From the NCBI GenBank assembly GCA_030447785.1, contig JAUJOF010000003.1, positions 155,336-219,335 of the forward strand: 64,000 nucleotides of DNA. The letters run 5' to 3'. The notes beneath the pieces were generated by a model that had not been told where the DNA came from, did no database searches, and saw nothing but the letters and a program-made list of their open reading frames with translations. This DNA is from Solirubrobacteraceae bacterium. Lineage in GTDB: Bacteria; Actinomycetota; Thermoleophilia; Solirubrobacterales; Solirubrobacteraceae. Each line of letters begins with the position of its first letter. Position 1 is the first letter of the stretch. The translations under genes were made by a program, and so were the position numbers. Below are positions 53,911 to 62,683 of this stretch, piece after piece.

Positions 53911-56220
53911 ATGATCCCTCAGACGACCAGCCGGGTCGACCTGCACGTCCACTCCACGGCGTCCCAGCTGGGCAAGCTCGGCGTGCAGCGCGCGCTGGGC
54001 CTGCCCGAGTGCGCCACGCCGCCCGAGGAGGCCTACGAGCTGGCCAAGCGCCGCGGGATGGACTTCGTGACGCTGACCGACCACGACACCATCGCCGGCG
54101 CCCTGGAGCTGGCCGACCGCCACGAGGACGCGTTCGTCTCCGTCGAGCTGACCTGTCGCTTTCGCGGCGAGCCCCAGGCGGTCCACGTCCTGTGCTACGG
54201 CATCACGCCCGACCAGTTCGCCCGCCTGCAGGAGCGCAGCGGCGACGTGGAGGCGGTGGCCGAGGAGCTGCACGAGCACGCCATCGCCTGCGCGCTGGCC
54301 CACCCCTTCTTCGCCGTCGAGGCCCCGCTGCTGGCCCGCCACCGCCGCCGCCTCGCCCGGCTGTTCGGGGTGTGGGAGACGCGCAACGGCTCGCGCGCCC
54401 GCGAGCTCAACGCCCCCGCCGCGGTGTACGTCGAGACCCACGGCGGCGTGGGGATCGCGGGCAGCGACGACCACGCGGGCGTTGACATCGGGCGCACCTT
54501 CACCGAGACGCCGCCCGCGGCGACCTGGCGCGGGTTCCTCGAGCACCTGCGCGCCGGCCACACCACCCCGCGGGGCGAGCAGGGCAGCGCGGCCAAGTGG
54601 GCGCACGCCGCGATGGCGGTGGCCGCGCGGGTCTACGGGGCCGACCGCGCCCAGGCGCCCGACCCCGACCCCACGACGGTCCTCACGATGGTGGAGCGGG
54701 TGATGAACGAGGGCGGGCACCGCGCGCGGGAAGGTGGTCGGACCCGCCACGGGGCCATCGGCGCCGACCTGGGCCCGGCCGACGCCCGGGCCCTGCTGCA
54801 CGCCTGGCTGCAGGCCGTGGAGCTGGACATGGGCCCGCGCGAGCTGCTGAGCATGCTGCAGGACGAGTCCTTCAGCCACGCGGCCCTCTTCCGCCGCGCG
54901 CGGCGCTGCCACGAGCGCAAGCTGGCGGGCACCGTCCACGCGACGCTCGCCGCCACCCGGGAGGGCGGGCTGGACCTCCCCGGCACGGCGATCGGCCTCT
55001 TCGACGCCTGCGTCGCGGCCATCCCCTACGCGCCCGCCGCCGCCTTCCTGGGCCGCGAGAAGGCCAAGCTGGCCCAGCGCGAGGGGGAGCCGCTGCGCGT
55101 CGCCTTGGTGGCCGACGCGGTCGGCGCCATGCACGGGGTCACCCATACGCTGGACGAGCTGCGCGAGCGCGGCGTGCCCGGCTTCGAGGTGGAGGTGGTG
55201 GGCACCGACCCCAACGTCGACCGCCGCCTGAGCGCGGTGGCCGAGGTCGACATCCCCTTCTACGCCGGCCTGGAGGTGGGCGTGCCGTCGCTGCCCGCGG
55301 TGGTCGAGACGCTGGCCGAAGGGCGCTACGACCTCGTGCACCTCTGCTCGCCGGGGCCGGCCGGGGTGGCCGCCGGCCTGGTCGCGCGCATGATGGAGCT
55401 GCCGGTCATCGGCAGCTACCACACCGAGCTGGCCGCCTACACGGGCCTGCGCACCGAGGACCCCGCGCTGGAGGTCGCCGCGCAGATGGCCATCGCGGCC
55501 TTCTACGGCCAGTGCCAGGCGGTGCTCTCGCCCAGCACGGCGTCGGACACCGTGCTGCAGGGGATGGGCATCGCGCCCGAGCGCATCGGGCGCTGGGAGC
55601 GGGGGGTGGACCTGGGCCGCTTCTCGCCCGCGCTGCGCGACCCGGGCTCGCTGCCCGGCGAGGTGACCGTGCTCTACGCCGGCCGCCTCACCCGGGAGAA
55701 GGGCGCCGACCTGCTGGCCGACGCCTTCCTGGCCGCCCGGGAGCGCGACCCGCGCCTGCACCTGGCGCTGGCCGGCGGCGGACCCGAGGAGGGAACCCTG
55801 CGCGAGCGGCTGGGCGCGCACGCCACCTTCCTGGGCTGGCTGGAGGGGCAGGAGCTGGCGCGCGCCTACGCGAGCGCCGACCTCTTCCTGTTCGCCAGCC
55901 GCACCGACACCTTCGGTCAGGTGCTGCTCGAGGGGCAGGCCTCCGGTCTGCCGGTCGTGGCGGTGGACGAAGGGGGCCCGGCCTCCCTGATCGAGGACGA
56001 CGTCACGGGCCGTCTGTGCGCGCCCCACGCGGGGGCGTTGGCCGACGCGGTGGTGGCGCTCGCGGCCGCGCCCGCCGAGCGCCGGCGCCTGGCCGCCGGC
56101 GCGCTGGCCGCGGGGCGCGGGCGCACCTGGGAGGCCGCGCTCGGGCAGCTCGCCGCGGGCTACCGCCGCGCTCTGACCGCCCCCGACGCCGCCCGCCAGC
56201 AGGCCGTCCGTGCCGCCTGA
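53911..56220 (+). CDS. PHP domain fused to a family 4 glycosyltransferase
   Basis: 769 aa. The N-terminal half (about residues 1-280) is a PHP phosphoesterase: RVDLHVHSTAS, FVTLTDHDTIAGAL, ELTCRF, ALAHPFFAVEAPLL, AGSDDHAGVDIGR. The second half (about 390-760) is a GT4 transferase: VALVADAVGAMHGVTHTLDEL, VIGSYHTELAAYTG, VTVLYAGRLTREKGADLL and ASADLFLFASRTDTFGQVLLEGQASGLPV. The fusion joins a glycosyl transfer activity with a predicted phosphoesterase that may remove a phosphate from the product, as in two-step solute synthesis (synthase plus phosphatase). GGGAG precedes ATG 53911. Confidence 0.85.
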   Translation: MIPQTTSRVDLHVHSTASQLGKLGVQRALGLPECATPPEEAYELAKRRGMDFVTLTDHDTIAGALELADRHEDAFVSVELTCRFRGEPQAVHVLCYGITPDQFARLQERSGDVEAVAEELHEHAIACALAHPFFAVEAPLLARHRRRLARLFGVWETRNGSRARELNAPAAVYVETHGGVGIAGSDDHAGVDIGRTFTETPPAATWRGFLEHLRAGHTTPRGEQGSAAKWAHAAMAVAARVYGADRAQAPDPDPTTVLTMVERVMNEGGHRAREGGRTRHGAIGADLGPADARALLHAWLQAVELDMGPRELLSMLQDESFSHAALFRRARRCHERKLAGTVHATLAATREGGLDLPGTAIGLFDACVAAIPYAPAAAFLGREKAKLAQREGEPLRVALVADAVGAMHGVTHTLDELRERGVPGFEVEVVGTDPNVDRRLSAVAEVDIPFYAGLEVGVPSLPAVVETLAEGRYDLVHLCSPGPAGVAAGLVARMMELPVIGSYHTELAAYTGLRTEDPALEVAAQMAIAAFYGQCQAVLSPSTASDTVLQGMGIAPERIGRWERGVDLGRFSPALRDPGSLPGEVTVLYAGRLTREKGADLLADAFLAARERDPRLHLALAGGGPEEGTLRERLGAHATFLGWLEGQELARAYASADLFLFASRTDTFGQVLLEGQASGLPVVAVDEGGPASLIEDDVTGRLCAPHAGALADAVVALAAAPAERRRLAAGALAAGRGRTWEAALGQLAAGYRRALTAPDAARQQAVRAA

Positions 56221-57364
56221 GACGAGCACGCCGGTCCATCCCGGCACCCGCCGGCTGCGCGTGGTGTCGGGCCGGCGGCCCGCGGCGCCCGCGCGCCCGT
56301 TGCGCGTGGTCGACGTCGCCATGTTCTACGGCGAGCGCAGCGGCGGGATCCGCACCTACCTGGACGCCAAGCTGCGCTGGTCGGCCGGGGAGCCCGGCGT
56401 GGACCATCACGTGGTCGTGCCCGGGCCGGTGGTGCGGCGCATGGAGGGGCTGCGCGAGGTGCCCAGCCTGCGCGTGGTGGCCGCCAACGGCTACCGCGTC
56501 CCCCTCGGCGCGGGCGCGCTGCTGCGCGAGCTGCGCGCGCTGGCCCCCGACGTCGTCCTCCTGCACGATCCGTTCTGGCGGCCGCTGGGCATCGCTCGTA
56601 GCGCACGGGAGCTGGGCGCGCGGGTGATCGGCGTTCACCACGGCTCCGTGGCCCTGGACGCCGCCGGCCTGCCGGGACCCGACCGCGCCTGGCACCCGGT
56701 GCTTCGTCGCTGGATGCACCGCGCTCACCGGGAGGTCGACGGGCTCATGGCCGCTCTGCCCACCGAGCGCGACACCGGCCGCCCGCCCGCGCTACGCCTG
56801 CGCTTCGGGCTGCACCCGGCCTTCCGCCCCCAGGAGGGCGTGCGCCGCGGCGACCACGTCCTCTACGTCGGCCGCCTGGCGCGTGAGAAGGGGGTCTTCG
56901 AGTTGCTGCACGCTGCGGCGCGCTCGCCCGATGGGTGGCCGCTGCGTCTGGTGGGCAGCGGCCCCGCCGAGGGGCGCCTGCGCGCGCTGGCCCAGCGCCT
57001 GGGCCTCGCCCACCGCCTCAGCTGGCGGCCCTACGTCGGCGACCCGGCGCGCCTGGCGCGCGCCTACCAGAGCGCCGGCGCCGTGGTGATGCCCGGCGCC
57101 CACGAGACCTTCGGGCTCGTCGGCTTCGAGGCCGCGGCCAGCGGAGCGGCGGTCGTAGCGTGCCGGACCGCTCCGGCCGTCGCGGCCATGGGCGGTCTCG
57201 CGCGCACCTACCGCCCCGGCGACGTCGCCGATCTGGCCGAGGCGATCGGCGTCGCCCGCGCGAGTGAGCCCGACCGGGGGGTCGCCGCCGCCCTGGCCGC
57301 ACGCTCGTCCTGGGACGCGGCCTTCTCCGCGGAGCTCGAGGACCTGCGCGCGCTCGTCGCGTGA
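56210..57364 (+). CDS. Family 4 glycosyltransferase
   Basis: 384 aa GT-B fold. The N-terminus carries VVDVAMFYGERSGGIRTYLDAKLRW (substrate loop), the C-terminal half HVLYVGRLAREKGVFELLHAAAR and VMPGAHETFGLVGFEAAASGAAVVA. Starts GTG 56210, overlapping the PHP-GT4 gene by 11 bases, and its own end overlaps the next start (GTGA). Acceptor and donor sugars are not predictable; coupled genes suggest one small pathway. Confidence 0.83.
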   Translation: MPPETSTPVHPGTRRLRVVSGRRPAAPARPLRVVDVAMFYGERSGGIRTYLDAKLRWSAGEPGVDHHVVVPGPVVRRMEGLREVPSLRVVAANGYRVPLGAGALLRELRALAPDVVLLHDPFWRPLGIARSARELGARVIGVHHGSVALDAAGLPGPDRAWHPVLRRWMHRAHREVDGLMAALPTERDTGRPPALRLRFGLHPAFRPQEGVRRGDHVLYVGRLAREKGVFELLHAAARSPDGWPLRLVGSGPAEGRLRALAQRLGLAHRLSWRPYVGDPARLARAYQSAGAVVMPGAHETFGLVGFEAAASGAAVVACRTAPAVAAMGGLARTYRPGDVADLAEAIGVARASEPDRGVAAALAARSSWDAAFSAELEDLRALVA

Positions 57365-58734
57365 GGGAGGAGGAGGCGGGCGCGTCCGCTGCAGACGCCC
57401 CGGCGCAGGGCGGCGCGGCGCTGTGGCCGGCCGGCGCCTCCCCGTGGCTCACCGCTGACCGTCGCCTCCTGGGCGACGCCGGGGCCGAGCCCGTCGTCGG
57501 CTCCGCCGCGGGCGCGCAGCTGCGCGCGCTGGCCCACCGCACGCTGCGCGCCAACTGGCGCGAGGGCCGGCGGCGCGGCGGCGGCGAGCCCTACGCCTTC
57601 ACCTGCCCCGCTCCGCCGCGCTACCGCCACCAGTGGCACTGGGACTCGTGCGTCCCCGCCATCGCCTGGCGGCGCTTCCATCCCGCCCGCGCCCGCGAGG
57701 AGCTGCGCACGCTGCTGCGCGCCGGGCGCCCCGAGGGCTTCCTGCCCCATACCGTCTTCTGGGACCGTCCGGCGCGCTGGCGGCGGGCGCCCCTGTATGC
57801 CACGGCGCGCACGCGCGGTGACTGGATGACCGAGTCCATCGGCCCTCCGCTGCTGCCCTTCGCCTGGGAGCTGGTCGCCGCGGCCTCCCCCGACGAACCG
57901 GCCTTCGCCACCGAGGCGCTGCCCGCCGTGGAGGCCCACCTGGACTGGCTGGCCCGCGAGCGCGACCCCGACGGCGACGGCCTGCTGACCATCCTCGCGC
58001 CCGACGAGAGCGGGCTGGACGACAGTCCCAAGTACGACCCCGTCTTCGGCGCCCTGTGCCACGACCGACCCGGCTACTTCTGGCTCATGGAGCGCACGCG
58101 CCGGCTGGGCTGGAACGCGAGCGTCGTGGTCGCCCGTCACGGCGAGCACGTCGAGGACGTCTGGGTCAACGTGGCCTACGCGCTCTCCTGCGCCGCCCTG
58201 GGGCGCCTGCGCGGCGAGGACCCCGACCACGGTCGCTACGCCACCCGCGCCGCGCGCACCGCCGCTGCCCTGGTCGAGCGCTGCTGGAGCGAGCGCCACG
58301 GGCTCTTCCTCGACCTCGCGGGGCCAGACGAACGCCGCGTGCCCGTCTCCACCTGGAGCGCGCTCAGCCCGCTGTGCCTCGGAGACCTGGTGCCGCTCGC
58401 CCACCGCGAGCGCCTGATCGCTGAGCATCTGCTCGATCCCCGCCGCTACGCCGCGCCGGTGGGGATTCCCAGCGTGGCCCTGGACGAGCCCGCGTTTCGC
58501 CCCGGCTTCGACCGCTTTCGCACCTGGCGGGGGCCGTCGTGGGTCAACACCGCCTGGCTCCTGCTCCCTGCCCTCGCCCGTCTCGGCCACGCCGACACCA
58601 CGCGCCGGATCGCCGCGGGCCTCACCCGCGCCGCACTACGCGAGGGCCTGCGCGAGTACTACCACCCCCTCACCGGCCAGGGTCTGGGCGCCCGCGGCTT
58701 CGGCTGGTCCTCGTTGGTGGTCGATCTGCTGTGA
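57361..58734 (+). CDS. GH63-like glycosidase (mannosyl/glucosylglycerate hydrolase type)
   Basis: 457 aa (alpha/alpha)6-barrel enzyme. FTCPAPPRYRHQWHWDSCVPAIAW, TRGDWMTESIGPPLLPFAW, DLDWLARERDPDGDGLLTILAPDESGLDDSPKYDPV and FRTWRGPSWVNTAWLLLPAL match GH63 members, including the glucosylglycerate/mannosylglycerate hydrolases that recycle compatible solutes. Coupled to GT4 genes upstream. The pathway reading (synthesis and turnover of a glycosylglycerate-like solute) is inferred. Confidence 0.78.
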   Translation: MREEEAGASAADAPAQGGAALWPAGASPWLTADRRLLGDAGAEPVVGSAAGAQLRALAHRTLRANWREGRRRGGGEPYAFTCPAPPRYRHQWHWDSCVPAIAWRRFHPARAREELRTLLRAGRPEGFLPHTVFWDRPARWRRAPLYATARTRGDWMTESIGPPLLPFAWELVAAASPDEPAFATEALPAVEAHLDWLARERDPDGDGLLTILAPDESGLDDSPKYDPVFGALCHDRPGYFWLMERTRRLGWNASVVVARHGEHVEDVWVNVAYALSCAALGRLRGEDPDHGRYATRAARTAAALVERCWSERHGLFLDLAGPDERRVPVSTWSALSPLCLGDLVPLAHRERLIAEHLLDPRRYAAPVGIPSVALDEPAFRPGFDRFRTWRGPSWVNTAWLLLPALARLGHADTTRRIAAGLTRAALREGLREYYHPLTGQGLGARGFGWSSLVVDLL

Positions 58735-58758
58735 GGCCGCCGGCGGGCATCCAGAGGA

Positions 58759-58787
58759 TTGACAGCCGTCGATGGAACTCCTAGCCT
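58759..58787 (+). promoter_or_regulatory. Near-consensus promoter of the arsenic operon
   Basis: TTGACA (58759-58764) and TAGCCT (58782-58787) are separated by 17 bases, the best sigma-70-type promoter seen in the window. The arsR ATG (58797) follows nine bases later. CAACG (58792-58796) and CGTTG (58812-58816) form a short inverted repeat over the start, a possible ArsR operator. Confidence 0.75.
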
Positions 58788-58796
58788 GTTGCAACG

Positions 58797-59153
58797 ATGG
58801 CCGTCGATCTAACGTTGGCTCCCAAGCAGAAGCGCCCGGTCGGCGAGGCCTGCTGCGAACCACTCGTCCATCCCGACGTCTCGGTCACGCAGGCCGCGCG
58901 GCTGGCGCAGGTCGCCAAGGCGCTTTCCGACCCCGTGCGCGTGCAGCTGGTCGACGTACTGCGCCGCCACGCCGGCAAGGTCTGCGTGTGCGAGCTGCAG
59001 CCGCTGTTCGACATCGGTCAGCCCACGCTGTCCCACCACCTCAAGAAGCTGCGCGAGGCCGGCCTGATCGACATCGAGCGCCGAGGCCTGTGGGCCTACC
59101 CCTACGTCCTGCCCGACGCCCTGGAGGAGCTCAGCGGATGGCTCGGTGGCTGA
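58797..59153 (+). CDS. arsR: ArsR-family metalloregulator
   Basis: 118 aa winged helix-turn-helix: LAQVAKALSDPVRVQLVDVLRRHAGKVCVCELQPLFDIGQPTLSHHLKKLREAGLIDIERRGLWAYPYV. Two Cys groups could bind As(III): CC at residues 19-20 (EACCEP) and the CVC in the recognition region (KVCVCEL), the ELCVC-type motif. It represses its own operon until arsenite binds. The first gene of a five- or six-gene operon behind a TTGACA/TAGCCT promoter. Confidence 0.92.
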   Translation: MAVDLTLAPKQKRPVGEACCEPLVHPDVSVTQAARLAQVAKALSDPVRVQLVDVLRRHAGKVCVCELQPLFDIGQPTLSHHLKKLREAGLIDIERRGLWAYPYVLPDALEELSGWLGG

Positions 59154-59284
59154 AGCGCCTGCGCGATCGACTCGTGGGCGCGAGCACGGGCAGCGACTTC
59201 GTCGACGCCTGCTGTCATCGCATGGGCGGCGTGCTGCGCGCCGGACCACCGACCACCCGCGAACCCGACAGGAGAACACGATGA
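59138..59284 (+). CDS. Small Cys-rich protein between arsR and arsM
   Basis: 48 aa from ATG 59138, overlapping the arsR end by 16 bases, with its stop overlapping the arsM ATG (ATGA). The N-terminus is basic (MARWLKRLRDRLVG), the middle holds a Cys pair in DFVDACCHRMGG and the end is basic ([11 protein letters not shown]). The Cys pair could bind As(III), Cu or Zn. The tight coupling argues for a real gene, but I know of no family; it may be a new small member of arsenic operons. A chance frame is possible. Confidence 0.55.
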   Translation: MARWLKRLRDRLVGASTGSDFVDACCHRMGGVLRAGPPTTREPDRRTR

Positions 59285-60093
59285 GCGACCACGCGCTGGG
59301 ATCTGGGCAGGAGATCCGCGAGGCGGTTCGCCGGCGCTACGCCGACGCCGCAGGCCTGGCCGCCCGTACCGCCTATCCCGAGATGCGCGACGCCGAAGGC
59401 AGCTGTTGCGGGTCACCACCGGGTTGGGCCGACGCGACGGGCGTTTTCGGTGCCGACCTCTACGCCGACGGCAAGGCCGCGGGGGCCACCGACGCCGCGG
59501 TCTCGGCCTCGCTGGGCTGTGGGGTGCCCACCGCGGTGGCCGAGTTGCGCGAGGGCGAGACGGTGCTCGATCTCGGCTCGGGCGCCGGCGCCGACGTGCT
59601 CATCTCCGCCCGACGCGTCGGGCCGACCGGCATCGCGTACGGCCTGGACATGACCGACGAGATGCTCGAGCTCGCCCGCCGAAACCAGCGGGAGGCCGGC
59701 GTTCGCAACGTCGAGTGGCTCAAGGGCACCATCGAGGACATCCCCCTGGCGGACGCGTCGGTCGACGTGGTGATCTCCAACTGCGTGATCAACCTCTCCG
59801 CCGACAAGCCCACGGTGCTGCGCGAAGCCGCTCGTGTGCTGCGAGCGGGCGGACGCCTCGCGGTCTCCGACGTGATCGCCGACGAGGACATGGACGCCGC
59901 CACGCGCGCGGACATGCAGCAGTTCACCGGCTGCATCGCCGGCGCATTGACCCGGCGCGAGTTCGAGCAGGCGCTCACCGACGCCGGCCTGGCCGGCGTC
60001 GAGATCGACGAGAGCCACCGCGTGCACGAGCACGCCGGCTCGGCGATCATCCGCGCCCGCAAGCCGGAGTCCTCCGACGCCGCGGCGCGATGA
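59281..60093 (+). CDS. arsM: Arsenite methyltransferase
   Basis: 270 aa SAM-dependent enzyme that methylates As(III). The As-binding Cys positions are recognisable: [20 protein letters not shown] and [14 protein letters not shown], with the SAM loop [23 protein letters not shown] and [21 protein letters not shown] precedes ATG 59281. Coupled to the small ORF upstream and to the arsC downstream (ATGA). Volatile or less toxic methylated arsenic is the expected product. Confidence 0.94.
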   Translation: MSDHALGSGQEIREAVRRRYADAAGLAARTAYPEMRDAEGSCCGSPPGWADATGVFGADLYADGKAAGATDAAVSASLGCGVPTAVAELREGETVLDLGSGAGADVLISARRVGPTGIAYGLDMTDEMLELARRNQREAGVRNVEWLKGTIEDIPLADASVDVVISNCVINLSADKPTVLREAARVLRAGGRLAVSDVIADEDMDAATRADMQQFTGCIAGALTRREFEQALTDAGLAGVEIDESHRVHEHAGSAIIRARKPESSDAAAR

Positions 60094-60710
60094 AGTACGT
60101 CCTGTTCGTCTGCACGCACAACGCCGGGCGCTCGCAGATGGCTCAGGCCTTCTTCGAGCGCTACGGCCCCGCCGATGTGCGCTCCGAGTCCGCTGGGCAG
60201 GAGCCTCGCCCTGAGGGGATCTGGCCCAACGTGGTCGAGGCCATGCGCGAGGTCGGCATCGAGCTTGCCGACCGGCGGCCCAGGAAGCTGCTGCCCGAGA
60301 TGCAACTGCACGCCGACTGGGCAATCACGCTGGCCTGCGGCGCGAGCTGTCCCTACGTCCCCGCCGTGGTCGAGGACTGGGACATCCCCGATCCTGCCGG
60401 CAAGACTCTCGAGGAGACCCGGACGATCCGCGCCGCGATCGAGCAGCGCGTCACCGACCTCATCGACCAGCGCATCGACGCCATCCGCGCCGACCGCACC
60501 GGACATCAGCTGCGCCTCGAGCGCCTGCTGCCCAGGCTGATCGAGGAGTTCGAGGGGCGCCGCTCGGCGGCCGAGATCCGCGCCTGCGCGGACGCCATCC
60601 TCACCGGTTTCGGCAACGCCCCCGTGCGCAGCTTCGTCGCCACGCTGGCTGAGCGACAGGCCCGCGCGTGCCTGCGCGCCGAGCACTGCGACGCGCTCGC
60701 CACCGCCTGA
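60090..60710 (+). CDS. arsC: Arsenate reductase (LMW phosphatase type) with C-terminal helical extension
   Basis: 206 aa. The P-loop [19 protein letters not shown], the second Cys in [14 protein letters not shown] and the DP in WDIPDPAGK fit the LMW tyrosine-phosphatase-like ArsC family, which reduces arsenate with thioredoxin or mycothiol. Beyond residue ~130 there is an extra helical part ([35 protein letters not shown] ... ACLRAEHCD). The resemblance is to the three-helix-bundle dimerisation domain found on some actinobacterial arsenic proteins. Coupled to arsM. Confidence 0.9.
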   Translation: MKYVLFVCTHNAGRSQMAQAFFERYGPADVRSESAGQEPRPEGIWPNVVEAMREVGIELADRRPRKLLPEMQLHADWAITLACGASCPYVPAVVEDWDIPDPAGKTLEETRTIRAAIEQRVTDLIDQRIDAIRADRTGHQLRLERLLPRLIEEFEGRRSAAEIRACADAILTGFGNAPVRSFVATLAERQARACLRAEHCDALATA

Positions 60711-60713
60711 GCG

Positions 60714-61451
60714 ATGGATGCGACCCTCTCACTGCGCCGCCGCGCCGGGGCCGAGGCGCTGGCGGCCTTTGCGCTGGTCTTCGCGGGCTGCGGCGCCATC
60801 ATCGCCAGCGAGCGCTACGACGCTGCGCTGGGCACGGTGGGGATCGCGCTGGTCTTCGGCCTGATCATCATGGCGATGGTCTACGCCACCGGACACCTCT
60901 CCGGCGCGCACATCAATCCCGCGGTCACCCTGGCCTTTACGCTGACGCGGCACTTCCCTCCCCGCGAGGCGCTGACCTACATCGCCGCCCAGCTCGCCGG
61001 CGCCACGCTGGCGGCGCTGGCGCTGCTGGCCGTCTGGCCCGGCCAGCCCGCCCAGCTGGGCGCCACGGTGCCCAGCGTCGGCGCCGGGAGCGCCCTGGCC
61101 TACGAGGTGGTGCTCACTGCGACGCTGATGTTCGTGATCATGGCCGTGGCCACCGACACCCGGGCCCAGGGCGCGAGCGCAGCGATCGCCATCGGCGGCA
61201 CTGTCGGCCTCGACGCCCTGTTCGGCGGCCCGGTCACCGGAGCCTCGATGAATCCCGCGCGCTCGCTGGGGCCGGCCATGGCCAGCGGCACCTGGCAGGA
61301 CCTCTGGATCTACCTCGTCGGCCCGATCGCGGGCGCCGCGCTCGGCGCCCTCGCCTACCAGCTCGTTCGCGGTGAACACGAGCGACCGCCCGCCCAGTCC
61401 GAACCCGAGGAGCCGCGCGATGGCGCACGTCCTGTTCGTCTGCCTGCATAA
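60714..61451 (+). CDS. Aquaglyceroporin (MIP family), probable arsenite channel
   Basis: 245 aa, six membrane helices and two NPA boxes ([13 protein letters not shown] and [13 protein letters not shown]). It lies between two arsC genes, the arrangement of AqpS-type channels that export arsenite after arsenate reduction. Whether it prefers glycerol, water or As(OH)3 is inferred from this context. The last ~25 residues are polar and overlap the second arsC start. Confidence 0.88.
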   Translation: MDATLSLRRRAGAEALAAFALVFAGCGAIIASERYDAALGTVGIALVFGLIIMAMVYATGHLSGAHINPAVTLAFTLTRHFPPREALTYIAAQLAGATLAALALLAVWPGQPAQLGATVPSVGAGSALAYEVVLTATLMFVIMAVATDTRAQGASAAIAIGGTVGLDALFGGPVTGASMNPARSLGPAMASGTWQDLWIYLVGPIAGAALGALAYQLVRGEHERPPAQSEPEEPRDGARPVRLPA

Positions 61452-61932
61452 CGCCGGGCGCTCCCAGATGAGCCAGGCCATCTTCGAGGGGGCGGCCGCC
61501 GGCCGGCACACCGCCGCCTCCGCGGGCACCACTCCCGCCACGCGAGTGCACCCCGAGGTCGTCGAGGTGATGCGCGAGCTGGGCAGCGACCTCGCCGAGC
61601 GCACCCCGCGGCTGCTGACCCGCGAGCAGGCCGAGCGCGCCGACGTCGTCGTGACCATGGGGTGCGGCGACCAGTGTCCCTACATCCCCGGCAAGCGCTA
61701 CCTCGACTGGGAGCTACCCGACCCCGCGGGCCGTAGCGTCGACGAGGTCCGCGCCACCCGAGACGAGATCTTCCGGCGCGTCCGCGACCTCGTGGACGAG
61801 CTCGACCAGGCGCCCAGGGGTGCCGGAGGCGGCCCGCGGGTGGCGGAGCGGCCAGGTGGCCGCGGAGCCGGGTCCCGCGCGAGTCACCGCCGGAGGTGGG
61901 CCCCCGGTCGCGATAGCGACACATTCTCCTAG
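61420..61932 (+). CDS. Second arsenate reductase/LMW phosphatase
   Basis: 170 aa from ATG 61420. [23 protein letters not shown] (CX5R loop), VVVTMGCGDQCPYIPGKRYLDWELPDPAGRSVDEV give the ArsC layout with the second Cys pair CGDQC. The last ~40 residues (PRGAGGGPRVAERPGGRGAGSRASHRRRWAPGRDSDTFS) come from a repeat related to 3463-3630 and are probably disordered. Its stop shares CTAG with the convergent DUF47 gene. With the first arsC it may supply different thiol specificity. Confidence 0.86.
   Translation: MAHVLFVCLHNAGRSQMSQAIFEGAAAGRHTAASAGTTPATRVHPEVVEVMRELGSDLAERTPRLLTREQAERADVVVTMGCGDQCPYIPGKRYLDWELPDPAGRSVDEVRATRDEIFRRVRDLVDELDQAPRGAGGGPRVAERPGGRGAGSRASHRRRWAPGRDSDTFS
61836..61925. repeat. 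Diverged copy of the hpf-secA repeat at the end of the second arsC
   Basis: GGGCCCCCGGTCGCGATAGC (61898-61917) matches the core repeated at 3492, 3543 and 3601. The preceding GCGGCCA-GG-TGGCCGC hairpin (61848-61863) parallels the longer hairpin at 3463-3490. The repeat encodes the C-terminal tail and ends at the stop codon of the arsC gene. Confidence 0.7.
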
Positions 61933-62561
61933 CGCCCGCGCCTGAGCCGCACGCCCTCCACCAGGTGGGCCACGTGCTCGCAGGCGTCGATGGCCGCCTC
62001 GAGGGCGTCGAAGATGTCCTTCCAGCGGATGACCACCATCGGGTCGATGCCGTCGGCGAACAGGGAGGCGACCGCGGCGCGGCTCATGCGGTCGCCTTCG
62101 TCCTCCAGGCGGTGGATCTCGGCCAGGAAGGGGGCCGGGTCCCAGTCGCTGCCTAGCGCGCGCAGAGCCCCGGCCACCTGCCCGGTCGCGCCGACCAGCA
62201 CCCCGGCCAGGGCGATGGCCTGCTCCATGGAGGCCTCGACCCCGTAGAGGCCGAGCATGTCGGCCGCCTGCTCGGTGAAGTCGACGATGTCGTCGAGCGC
62301 GGTGGCCAGACGCAGGCCGTCCCCGGGCGCGAACGGGGCGCGCACGTCCGGGTGGGCGCCCAGCGCGTGGATGAGGTCGTGGGCGATCCGGTCGCCCTCG
62401 TGCTCGCAGGCCTTGAGCTCGCCGGCCAGCTCGGGACGTTCGGGGTGGGCGCCCAGCAGGTCGCGCACCAGCACCGCCGCGCGCTGGACCTCCGCGCCGA
62501 AGGCCTCCAGCAGGCCGATCACGTGGGGGTCGTAGTCGGTGGTCAAGGGCGTGCCGGTCAT
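61929..62561 (-). CDS. DUF47 (PhoU-like) protein
   Basis: 210 aa helical protein of the DUF47 family: VIGLLEAFGAEVQRAAVLVRDLL, GELKACEHEGDRIAHDLIHALG, DGLRLATALDDIVDFTEQAAD, IHRLEDEGDRMSRAAVASLF and WKDIFDALEAAIDACEHVAHLVEGV. The repeated E.D and D metal-cluster positions fit PhoU-like regulators of Pit phosphate transporters. No pit gene is adjacent here. It shares a phosphate theme with the regulator and pstS beyond. Confidence 0.87.
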   Translation of the reverse strand: MTGTPLTTDYDPHVIGLLEAFGAEVQRAAVLVRDLLGAHPERPELAGELKACEHEGDRIAHDLIHALGAHPDVRAPFAPGDGLRLATALDDIVDFTEQAADMLGLYGVEASMEQAIALAGVLVGATGQVAGALRALGSDWDPAPFLAEIHRLEDEGDRMSRAAVASLFADGIDPMVVIRWKDIFDALEAAIDACEHVAHLVEGVRLRRGR

Positions 62562-62603
62562 CGCCGCGGGCGACGCTATCCGCGCGCACGGGCCGCTGGA
62601 ACC

Positions 62604-62636
62604 GCCTTCACGGCTCCTTCACACGCCGTTCACGGG
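62604..62636 (+). promoter_or_regulatory. PHO box with three 11-bp direct repeats
   Basis: CTTCAC at 62604, CTTCAC at 62615 and GTTCAC at 62626 recur exactly every 11 bases, the pattern of the Streptomyces PhoP/PHO box (GTTCA units). It lies about 50 bases before the regulator gene at 62684. Confidence 0.8.
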
Positions 62637-62683
62637 CGGGTAACCGGGCCCCGACCGACCCCCGGGAGCATGCGCGGGGCATC

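Noticed and set aside
58785-58816. Second ars promoter inside arsR
   Set aside because: The CAACG/CGTTG inverted repeat lies across the start codon; with a single clear -35/-10 pair upstream, it is better read as an operator.
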